NCBI GenBank assembly: GCA_027886175.1
Contig: JAJNNQ010000026.1
Coordinates: forward strand, 20,242,001-20,306,000
DNA from: Phylloscopus collybita
Taxonomy: Eukaryota; Chordata; Aves; Passeriformes; Phylloscopidae
Reading direction: 5' to 3'
Length of the DNA stretch: 64,000 bases
Below the pieces are notes generated by a model that saw nothing but the letters and a program-made list of their open reading frames with translations, had not been told where the DNA came from and did no database searches. This document shows, in pieces, positions 49,442 to 59,800 of this stretch. Position numbers and translations under genes: made by a program. The first letter of the stretch is position 1, and each line of letters starts with the position of its first letter.

Positions 49442-50470
49442 GAATAGAATAGAATAGAATATTTCATTTGGAAGAGATCTTCAATGATTATCTAGTCCAA
49501 CTGCATTACCAATTAAAGACTGAAACAAAATTAAAGCAAGTGGATTAAGAATGTTGTCCAAATGTCTCTTTAACACTGACAGCTTTGGGGTGCTGACCAC
49601 CTCTTTAGGAAGCCTGTTCCAGCGTTTGTATATCCTCTTGGTAAAGAAATTATTTCTAATATCCAGTCTGAACCTTCCCTGGCACAGCTTTGGACCATTC
49701 CCATGCTTCCTATTACTGGGTGCCATGGATAAGAGATCATCAACTCCCTTTCTGTTTCTTCTCCTCAAGAAACTGTAGAGTGAAATTATTTTTTTCCCAC
49801 TCAGACTCTTTCTCTCCAAACTAGCCCAAAGTCCTTAGCCATTCTTTACAGGCCATTGCTCCCAGCCCTTGCACCACCTTTGTTGCCCTCCTCTGGCCAC
49901 ATTCAAGGACCTTCACATCCTTTTTAAGTTGTGGAGCCCAGAACTGCACACAGCACTCAGGTGAGGCTGCACCAGTGCTGAATAGAGTGGATTGACCACC
50001 TCCTTTGACCAGCTGGTGTTGCTGTGTTTGATGCTCCTCAGGATGGGGATTGCCCTCTGGGCTGCCAGGGCTCAGTGCTCACTCACACAGAGCCTGCTGT
50101 GGGCCAGCACCCCCAGATCCCTTTGCAGGGCTGCTCTCCAACCACTCCTCTGCCAGCTCTGCCCAGCACTCTTCCATTCTGAGTGCAGAATCCAGCATTT
50201 GGACCTCTTAGATTTCATCCCCTTAATCACATTCCAGTGTTCCAATCTATCTAGAGCCCTCTGCAAAGGCCTCTTGCCCCTCAGCACCTCTCTGTTTGTA
50301 TCATCAGCAAACTTGCTAACGGTGCATTCACCTCCTGCATCCAGATTGTCAATAAGTGCATTGAACAGAACTGGCCTTGGAATTGAATCCCAAGGAACAG
50401 CACTGGGAACTGTTGTGGGCAACCAAATCTAGCCCCTCTTTCAGTCAATTCAACCCACAGCCACGATTGT
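49442..50470 (-). mobile_element. CR1 LINE, 5'-truncated, with GAATA-type 3' terminus
   Basis: This is an antisense CR1 of about 1.03 kb. On the minus strand it starts within the reverse-transcriptase region of ORF2. The catalytic FADDT motif is at 50297-50311 in a 116-codon frame (50072-50422), which continues with a leucine/arginine-rich RALDRLEHW segment. The C-terminal ORF2 part (49481-49819) carries a CQGRFRLDIRNNFF segment and RWNRLPKEVV, both typical of CR1. The 3' end is a GAATA tandem (49442-49461 on +) instead of the ATTCTATGA octamer, pointing to a different CR1 subfamily from the copies at 11.3 and 33.8 kb. Frames are interrupted, so the copy is inactive. Confidence 0.92.
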
Positions 50471-52963
50471 GAGGAAATCCTTAGACTTCTTTGACAAAGT
50501 ATTCATTAACAATCACTTGATTGGATCTGATGGTTACCTTGATCTCATGATTTTAAAAATCACATCCAAGTTGTCAAAAAACCCCAAATCATTCTAAATA
50601 ATGAAGGTAATTTTTCTGTCTACTGTGTAATGGCTTATAACTTGTGCATTTTGTAATCAGTAATCATTTGTATAATGAGTACAGTTCTGTTTGTAGGTCA
50701 CATAACACCTGCTCGTCTGAAGAAATATACCAGAGGACCCTGTCTTAACTGCCCAGAATCTCACTGATACTTTAAAACACAGCTACTATGTTTTTCTTGT
50801 ATCTTTGTGAACCAATTTCTATTTCAAAGCCATTTCTCCAACTGTTTAATTAGCAACCAGGTAGATTTAATTAATTAGCTATTAGATGTGAGCTATCAGG
50901 GGAAGCTGAAATGCAAAAAGGCTCTGCTGCTTCTTCACTTTCAAAAGGACAAAATCTGCTTTGCAAAAAATCTTTCAATTATCTTTTTACTTCCTATGGA
51001 AATGTCTGTGTGCACTGATGAAGCTAAGGGTCTACAAACTTTTCCATTATAAACTTATTTTCAAGCTCCTGTGCCTTCTGAGCACTGAAATAATCCACCT
51101 CAAGCTGAAACAGCCTGCAAGGCCTCAGCTCAAAGGAATTTTTTTTCCTCAAAGAGAGCAGTTGGAAAAAAATAAAACCTTCTGTAGGTATGGTAGGGTT
51201 GGTTTCTCTTTTTATCTTACCATTCTCTATAACTCAAAACCACTCATTTTTATTTTCAAAGATGACATTTTACCACCCAATAACATATAGGAACTTAGCA
51301 TCTTGTTCTTCAGTTAAAAAAATAAAAGAAAAAAAAATGAAAGAAAACGCCATGGCTGTGCAGCTGGTGACACACCTTGAAATTCAACAGTTCTTTGTGA
51401 GCAGTAACTGTTCCTTTGCACATTTTATTGCACTGAAGAGCCTTAGGGATCCATGAAGCACACATTGCAGCTTACAGTGGGTTACACTAAGGCGGTCTTC
51501 CTGAGATAATATTTTTCAAGCATAGACCAAAACAAATGAATACTGTAGTCACACTAAACTGTTCATCACACAGTAGCTTCTACAACTGATGCTGAGGTTT
51601 TTTGAAAACTAGTAAATAAAATGAAAATATTTTTGAGGAAGCACTTGGGTAATGAAAAGGTGATCCTCAAAGTGTACGCAATTCTCCTTAAAACAGTCTG
51701 AACTTCCCTCCACCAATTTATGGTTCCAGTTCAGACAAGCCTGGAATTGTAAATATGTTTGTTATTCTTTACATCTATTCACTCTATAAATACTCTTTCA
51801 TGTCCCAGTGATTTTTCTTCTGGTTCAACAAAATTCTGTTGCATTTCAGTTCTCTCTACTTTTTATTCTCTTTTGTATATTCATGACCTTCCTTACATCT
51901 GGTTAGTCCCATTTAATTCACCAAAAGAGGAAGAAAAGGTCACACAGTCATTTTAGGAGTTACACTCCCAAGTATGAGTTTTCTGAAACTGTTTTGGTTT
52001 GTCTCAGCGGCAAGTTTAGTCTTTCAAAAAATTTAAGTGTGTAATTTTTTAGTTATCTCATGTAAAGATATATCCTCTACTTTATTACCTCCTTTTCCCA
52101 CAAAAGCAGACAGAAGGTTGGTTGATATCTCAGAATGAGAAGAGGGAGCAGGGTGTATCAGCATATCCCAGGAAACAGTTTTTAACAGTATTTCTGTCTT
52201 ACTATTGCCTTGCATGTGCTCCAGGGCAGATCATTTGCTCACTCAAAAGTTTGGGTTTTTCTCTGTAATAAAAGGACAGTATTCTCATTCCTGATAAAGG
52301 ACTTCAAGAGCTCCAGGGCAATATTCTGTGTTGTTATCAAATGTTGCTCTTTTTACTCAACTGGGTATATATTTAAAGTGTTTTTGAAGCGTTTACACAT
52401 GATAAGGAAATGTTAAGAATGAGAAACATTTGGCTGCAGATGTGCTACTTTATTGTTGCTTTTTCTGGATGCATTCCTGTTTCCTGTCCAGTGTTTCACA
52501 CACAGGGATGAAATGTAGCCTTACAAATGGTGTAAATGGTGTCATGGAGAGGAGGAATCATCCAGCTCATATAATCAATATTCAGAGTTAGTAGGTGTCA
52601 CACAGTAAAAGAATTTCAGAATTCAGTGCTTGATCTCAGTAAGAAGAGTATACATCCTTTTATTTCACCAGTCACACCAGGATTACACATAGGCAAAAAT
52701 AGCGTTTGATGGTAGAATTTGAATCCTCCATAGGAAAAAAATATATTTAGATTGATAAAATTGTTATTTAGATGTATGAGCTCTCATAAGAATGGGAGCT
52801 TACATGCCTTCATGGGTGTGACTTTTGCAGATCTGACCTTATTACCTCTCCCAACAGCCAGATGTAGAAGAACCTGCATGCATGAGGTTGCATACTTCCA
52901 CCTTGCTTACATAAAACCTTCTGTAAGGATCAAGCACATTTGCAATTCATCTGTAGAGGATTA
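50471..52963. other. Unrecognised unique sequence between two antisense CR1 copies
   Basis: No gene or known repeat is recognised. A 109-codon frame at 50961-51290 (+) and an overlapping 88-codon frame at 51190-51456 show no domain. Confidence 0.5.
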
Positions 52964-55630
52964 TAGACTCATAGAATCATTTAGGATGTAAAAGATTCTT
53001 AAGCTCATTGAGCACTTCTGAGTCCACCTCTAAACCATGTCCCTAAGTGACACATCTACATGTCTTTCGAATACCTGCAGGGAGGATAGCTCCACCACTT
53101 CCCTGGATAGTCTGTTCCAATGCCTGACAACACTTGCTGAAGAATTTTTTTTTTTTTTTTTTTTTTATTTCAGGTAGTTGTTCAGAGCAATAGGTCTCCT
53201 CTCAGCCTCCTTTTCTCCAGACTAACCAACACAAACTTCTCATCAGACTTGTGCACCAGATCCTTCACCATCTTCGTTGTCCATCTCTGGACATGCTCCA
53301 ATGCCTCAATGTCCTTCTTGTGGGGAGGGGTCCAAAACTGAACACATGATTTGAGATGCAAGCTCACCAGTGCTAAGTATAGGGCAACAATCTGCCCTGG
53401 TCCTGCTGGCCACACTATTGCTGATAAAATCCAGGATACTCCTGGACTTTTTGGCCACCTGGGCACACTCCTGGCTCATGTCCAGTTGACCAGAACCCCC
53501 AGTTTTTTCCCACGAGGGATCTTTTGAGCCACTCTGCCCCACGCCTGTAGCACCGCATGAGGTTGCTGTGACCCAGGTGCAGGATCTAGCATTTTGCCTT
53601 GTTGAACCTCAAACAGTTCGCCTCAGCCCATTGATCCAGCCTGTCCAAATCCCTCAGTAAAACCTTCCTCCCCTGTGGCAGATCAACACTCCCACCCAAC
53701 TTGGTGTCATCTGCAAACTGACTGAGGGTGCATTCAATCGCCTCATCGAGATCGTTGATAAAGATATTAAACAAGACTGACCCCAGTATTGAGACCTGCA
53801 GGACACCATTTGTGACCAGCTGCCAACTGAATTTACCTCCATTCACCACCACTCTCTGGCCCTAGCCATGCAGACAGATTTTAACCAATGAACAATGCAC
53901 CACCCAAGCCATGAGCAGCAATTTTCTGCAGGAGAATGCTGTGGGAAATAGTGCCAAAGTCCTGGTAGACACCAGCCACAGTCTTTTCCTTGTCCACGTA
54001 CTGGGTTGCAATCATGTTGCTTCAGCAGGACTTGCTTTTCCCAAACCCCTGCTGGAGGATTCTGATCCCCTGGTTGTCCTGGAGCTGCTGCAGGATGGCA
54101 CTCAAGATGACCTGCTCCATGACCTTTCCATGACCAAGGTCAGGCTGACAGGCCTGTGGTTCCCCAGATATTTCTTCCAGCACTTCTTTCAGATGGTGTC
54201 ACACTTGCAAACCTCCAGTCCACTAAAAACTCCTTCATGAGACAAGACTTCTGGTTAATGATTAAAGCAGGCTTGGTGAACACCTCCGCCAACTCTGTCA
54301 ATACCCTTGGGTGGATACCATCTCATCCCATGGACCTGTGTGTGTCTGAGGGCAACAGATCACCAGATCATTTCCATTGGGTTATGGGGGCTTCATTCTG
54401 CTCCCTGTTCCTGTCTCCCAGCTGAGGAGCTGCATACCTAAAGAACATAACTAAAGAACAATTAAAGACTGAGGCAAAAAAATGTTGCAACCTTTTCCTC
54501 ATCTTTTGTCACTATGTTTCCCCCTGCATCCAATAAAGAGCGGAGGTTCTCCTTTTATTCCTGATGTATTTCTAGACACATTTCTATTGTCTTTCAAGTT
54601 CTGCTTGGACTTAAGTGCTTTTAATATTCCTCTGCATAACCTCATGACATCCTTGTAGTCTCTCTGAGTTGCTGCCCCTTCTTTCAAAGCTCATAAATTC
54701 TCCTTTATTTCCTGAGTTCCAGCCAAAGTTCTCAATTCAGCCAGGCTGGTCCTCTTCCACAACACCCTATCTTTCAGCCTGCTCCTATGCCTGTAAGATT
54801 TCTTTCTTGAAGAGTGTCCAGCCTTCCTGGACTCCCCTTTGTACTTCAGTACTGCCTCACAAGGGGCTCTCCCAACCAGCCTCCTAAACAGGCCAAAGTC
54901 TCCTCTCTGGCAGTCCAAGGTAACTGTTTTGCCACCATTCCTACCATTTCTTTTATTTCTGTGCTCAGGACAGCTTCCTAGCATCACATCACTCACCTGT
55001 CCCTCTTTGTTCAAAATCAATGGGTCCATTAGGGCACCTTCTTTAATTGGGTCACTTACCACTGACGTTAGAAAGCACTCCAGGAATCTCCTAGACTGTT
55101 TCCTCTCTGTTATGTTGCATTTCCATCTGTCAAGTTGAAGTTTCTCATAAGAACAACATTAGTAATTTTAAGACTTTGCCCAGCCTCTTATAGAATATTT
55201 CATCTGCTCTTTCACCCTGGTTGGGTTATCTATAACACTCCCACCATGACATCTTCCTTGTTGGCCTTTCCCCTGGGTTTTACCCATACTCAGTGCTATT
55301 GACACCATCATTAAGCTCTAGACAATCAAAACTTTCCCTAACATACAGGATTATTCCTCCTTGACTGTCCCTTCTGAAGAGTTCATAGCCATCCATTGGA
55401 ATATTCCAGTTGTGTAAGTCATCCCACCATGTTTCTGTGATGGCAACTGTGTCATAGTTCTGCTGTTGCACAGTGGATTCCTGTTTGTTGCCCATGCATT
55501 GGTGTAGACACACTTCAGCTGAGTTATTGATTCCACTGCCTTTTGGGGGGAAGAAGCCCTAATTCCTGCGTAACCATTCTCTCTACACTAACTAGCAAGT
55601 GGATTGCACTCAACCAGGTAGCTCTCAGAT
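52964..55630 (-). mobile_element. Long CR1 LINE copy with endonuclease and reverse-transcriptase remnants (ORF2)
   Basis: This antisense CR1 covers most of ORF2. Read on the minus strand it begins near the start of the AP-endonuclease domain: LKCVYTN at about 55513-55533, and the ITETWW catalytic-region motif near 55424-55441, followed by an ELFRRD segment. Next come the endonuclease-RT linker (54691-55062; ANFGLF-like text reads as GDFGLFRRL), the reverse transcriptase (VYQDFGTISHS near 53938-53970; FADDT at 53703-53717), and the C-terminal [11 protein letters not shown] (53191-53223). The 3' end is a decayed ATGATTCTATGAGTC (about 52966-52980 on +). Stops and frameshifts split the frame. 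At RT motif A a family-typical YLDFSKAFDTV has become YQDFGTI, four residues shorter. A 22-bp T run (53145-53166) has grown inside the 3' part. The exact 5' limit is uncertain (55540-55630). The many open frames here, on both strands, belong to this element. Confidence 0.93.
53145..53166. repeat. T22 run inside the CR1 copy
   Basis: CR1 family members have a short T run of about five bases here (GAAGAATTTTT). Expansion to 22 T after insertion is the simplest explanation. Confidence 0.8.
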
Positions 55631-57784
55631 CCATTTCTGCAGTAAATTAGAGACATTTTCTATTATCTTTCAAGTGCATATACTTAGTGTTACAATGCAA
55701 ATCCACAGTAGCTTTGTTCCCCACGCTCAGAGCCTGGATTGTTAAATGCATGTTGCAATAGAGCTGTGTGGCTGTTCATTCCACATTTAAATCAGAGTTG
55801 TCTTGAATCAGCTGTCTTTGACAGCTGATACTTAAGAAAATATTAAACCACAATTTCTATTCAGCCAATGCTATTTTTCTTGTGGAAATTGGACAGTTTT
55901 CCTATGAGGTCTTTAGACTACATACAGTAACTTTTAGCTGCCTTTAAGGGAGGAAAATTCTTAAAAGCTACTTCAACTAATTTTCTACACTAGTTCTTGA
56001 AGACATTTGGTACAACCTCAACAAGTAGATTCTCCTGGCATTTGAGAACTGTGGTAAATGAGAAATTTACATGTTAAAACTTCATAAATTCTGTCAAAAC
56101 AAGTCAATATCAGTAAGTGCACACACTCAGCCTGTTGGAAATGCCTACTGGAATTTGGCTTACCATAAACCTCCATATAAAAGACAGTAATTTTGAAGGC
56201 CTTTAGTTTCTGTCCAAGGTAAAAAAAAGATGCAACCCATTAGGGCCCCTTGCTTTCATGCCTGTTTTTTGGGGGTATTTTGCCCCACAAGATCATAATT
56301 TAAAACAAAACATTTTCTCTTCTCCTTTATTCCCATTTAAATATAAAGCAGAGAAATTCACTTTCAGCTAAAATTGTATTTATTTCATAGTCCTGTGTCT
56401 AAAGCAACATAGCCAGGCAGGAAAAGGTTCTCAAGTCTTCACAGAAGGTGCCCTTGGGACGCCGCCCAGACTACAGTTGTGTGATTATACCCTTCCCACA
56501 AACTGAGCCCTAGGGAAGCAAGAACTGAACTTTTGGTTCATTACAAAATAAATAAATATAACTACTGAAGTTTTACCATTGGAAATGAAGAACTCATGCT
56601 GGATACAAAAGAAGATTGGAATTGGAAACTCATCACAGATAAGAAAGTAGAATATGGTAATCTCCATGTTTCGTCTCTTGAGAGCTTGTCAAAATAAATA
56701 TATTCAGAGACCACATGCAGATGCTCTCATCATTTTAGGCATTGTGCACAACCATATGAAAAAGGGATTAGCACAACAGAAATAAACAGGCCTTTTCTTA
56801 GTTCTTTCAAAGACATAGTGGAAGGAAGGAGAAGAATCTCCCTCCTAATTAGAAGGAAAACAAATGAAAAAAATTACTGGGCTAGAAAATAAATAAAAGA
56901 ACCAAAAGCAGAAAGAACATTCAAACTTTTTACTGAACTTCTAAAAAGAAATCAAAGTGAAGGGATTGTAGTAGATGTTCTCAGAGATAAATCCAATTTT
57001 TCTTCACTCAGAGAAGAACAATTTTTTCTGTGTCCATGCCAGCATCAATGCTGACTTCAGTTATATTTTCAAGGTATCATTTCTTTTTTATTCTAAGATA
57101 AAGAACTTTCTTATTGCTATGTTTGACTGATGTTCATGTGTTATTTTGATGAAAGAGAATAATTTCTGAGAATATGTAAGGTATCTCCCCCATTTTACAA
57201 GCTTTAATAAACACAATATCTGTGTTTCTTGGATCTTGACACTACCAGCAGTACATATTGCCATACTGTAACCCAATTTAACTATTAAAAAGAAGATCAT
57301 ACTTCATACTTTTGAAGTAGTTGCTTTTGCTTTTTGTTCCTTTGCCTGTGAAAAGAATTTGTAAGAAATAGTAACAGATCCATCCAAATGCTGATTCCTG
57401 ACCTTCACGATGCCTAAGCAGAAAACAGCAGTGGCCTTTGCCCAGTACTGAAAGAAAGGGTGGCAGAAGCTTCACTATCACTTGGTCTGTGATGCTGTAT
57501 ATCCAGAGCCATCCTGCCTTTCCTGCAATGGAGCAGTGACAGTTCCCTAGGAACTACTGTAATTCCTGTTCATGAGCTATGTGGAGATGGTGAGTTTCTT
57601 GGCTTTCCAGATTATGCAGCCTATATATATTGCTTTCACTGATGTGAGGTTCTTGGCTAAACGGCTCACAGAGTCAGAAAAAGGGACACCACCACAGGAC
57701 TTTTGATACACACTATTTTAAAATAGCCTATAGGAGAGGATATTTGTATAATGTTACATCTGAGATTTTCCAAATCACATAGCT
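55631..57784. other. Unrecognised unique AT-rich sequence
   Basis: I see no gene or known repeat in about 2.1 kb. The short minus-strand frames (56485-56667, 57088-57300, 57278-57481) lack domains. Confidence 0.5.
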
Positions 57785-57866
57785 ACCCCCATACCTCTGG
57801 TCTATGTTCACAGAACCATAACTGGTGTTATGAGAGTCATCCTCTGACCAACTGAGCTAAGACAGC
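57785..57866 (-). pseudogene. tRNA-Ile-like pseudogene or tRNA-derived SINE fragment
   Basis: On the minus strand the 5' half closely matches a tRNA. A 7-nt GCTGTCT acceptor-like start is followed by TTAGCTCAGTTGG (box A, 57848-57860) and a GTCAGAGG D-arm end. The CTCATAA anticodon-like loop (57828-57834) and CACCA differ from tRNA-Ile(AAT) (CTAATAA, CGCCA) by single changes, one of them a CpG decay. The 3' half is poor: the box B region reads GGTTCTGTGAAC and the acceptor cannot pair, so it is not a working tRNA gene. Passerines carry a tRNA-Ile-derived SINE (TguSINE1), but I do not see a clear CR1-like tail after this copy, so a plain tRNA pseudogene remains possible. Confidence 0.55.
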
Positions 57867-59290
57867 TCTTCCACAAACCTTTTAGAAGTTTGCACTCTTT
57901 TAAGAGTAGCAGAAGAAGCATTCCTTAACACCTTTGTAAATCCAGGCCCTAACTTACATCAAATTTTATTTAGCTGCAGGATCCTCTCTTTCTAAGGACT
58001 TTTTTCATGGCCATGACTTTTTTTTTCATAGCACCAGAGACAATCATAAAACAGGGTCCTGTTATTGGACTATAAAACTTATTTTATAACCTTAATTCAT
58101 GAAGGCCTATTGAAATCAATAGAAAACCTCTAAAAATCATGCTTCACCATTTATTGTAATTTTGCTTATATGTAAGAGATAAATACAACTGGATTTCTTG
58201 TAGATCACTAAATTTAAAACAGATACCCTTGCTTTTGCCCTTACTGAGTTCTGCTTGACTGAAACTCACTTTCTGGGAAGACATTCATCCTTGAGATGAG
58301 GCCATGGAAAACCTAATATTTTCTTTAACAGTATGTTGCATTGGTCAATATCATCAGTCCTATGAATATTCTTCAATATTTTTTCCTTTGCATATTTGGC
58401 TTCAGCTTTCATAAATTGATTTTGTCTTCTCCTATAGTACACTCTTTTGATGTCAGGTTTTGGTCTTTTTGTTGAGTTGGTTTTTGGTTTGTTTTTTGTT
58501 TTTTTCCAAATATTTCTAAGCTATCAACACCATGAGTTGCCTCACTGACAGCTATTTTATAAGTCAAACTGATTGAAGTCTTCAGGCAAACCTTGCAAAC
58601 TTTGCAGTTTTCCTTGCAAACCACTTTTTTTGCTTCTTTTTCCTCCACACTCTTCAGTTTCCAACATCACCTTGAGGATCTGGAGACCAGAACACTGTGA
58701 AGTACAGACATTAATATATACATCCAATAGTTTTAATTCTGCTTACTGCTTAACCTGTTTTCACATGCAGAATCTCCTAAGGCTTTTTTTCTCATAATAT
58801 TAAACTCCTCCAAATATTTTTCAACAATGAGTTTCTCAAATTAGATACTCACATCCATATCCACTACCTCTGTCTGGTTTTAACTGACACCGTTTCAGCA
58901 TGATCTGTGTTCATGAGTACTGTGTTCAATAAGTACTTATGAATGTCTTGACTTACATGATTTCTTATTTTTCGGGGTCACCGCTTTGATTAACTCCTGC
59001 ATGGTGAAACAGTCTCCTTAACAGAAGTGATTCCAGAGGAGCTGTCACTTAAAGCAAAATGAAACTTAAATACTTCCAAACATCCTTGCATATATGTTAA
59101 TGATGTTTGGTTTATTATTAATGTAGACTCCAGTGGGAGAAGCAGGATCAGTGCACAAACCCTAGTCTATTAATAAAATGGACCAAAAGGAGGGAATTCT
59201 CTCTTCAGTGATGTGGCTCTCTAAGCTTCCCAGAGTCCTGGATCCCATGGAAACTCAGGGCTAAACAAAAATATATGTAATGAAATAGGA
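57867..59290. other. Unrecognised unique sequence
   Basis: No gene is recognised. A GTTTT/GTTTG-rich simple stretch lies near 58457-58505. Confidence 0.5.
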
Positions 59291-59800
59291 AATGGTCCTG
59301 GGTTCTAATTAGTGGTTTTAATAAACTTATGTTCAAAGTTTTGTCTGTGTCTACTGAAGTTCACAAGTTTTGAAGTGTCCAAAGTTCTCCATTTCTTGAG
59401 GCAATCTGAACAAAGTTGGAACTTCCCAAAGTTCCCTTCCTTTGCTACAAGGAAAACATACGTGGGTGCAGCCCCAAACAGACATCCCAAAAGAGCTGGT
59501 TAAAGCCATCAGCCTGTCTGGGCTTCCAGGACTGAGAGCTGGGGCTGTGTTGAGAAGCAGGTCAGCCACACCAACATACATCAACATCATACACACTCTA
59601 AAGAGAAACCCCTGTTGAAGTTGTAGCTGAACACCTTGTCTCCCAAAAGAGGACCAAGGAAGCAAATTTACACAGATAGTGCAGCTGGTTACCCAAGTAA
59701 CTTGCAATAAAGTTCCAACACAAAACTGCTGGTAGAAGTGTCTGGGGAGCCCCTTCATACTCATGGGGTTGAGTTCATAAGGCATCTCTCATCAGTGACA
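59291..59800. other. Unclassified block with a 144-codon open frame (59351-59785, -)
   Basis: This region is less AT-rich than its flanks and holds one of the two longest frames outside the few overt artefacts: 144 codons on the minus strand, Leu-, Val- and Cys-rich, with no domain that I recognise. On the + strand an AATAAA (59706-59711) is followed by sequence that could be read as an LTR R/U5, but no LTR ends are evident. There is no support for a gene beyond frame length. An unknown old repeat or a chance frame are both possible. Confidence 0.25.

Noticed and set aside
49992..50432. 146-codon plus-strand frame, the longest in the window.
   Set aside because: Antisense shadow of the CR1 reverse-transcriptase region on the minus strand.
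53911..54425. Plus-strand open frames of 89-109 codons.
   Set aside because: They are antisense shadows of the minus-strand CR1 ORF2.
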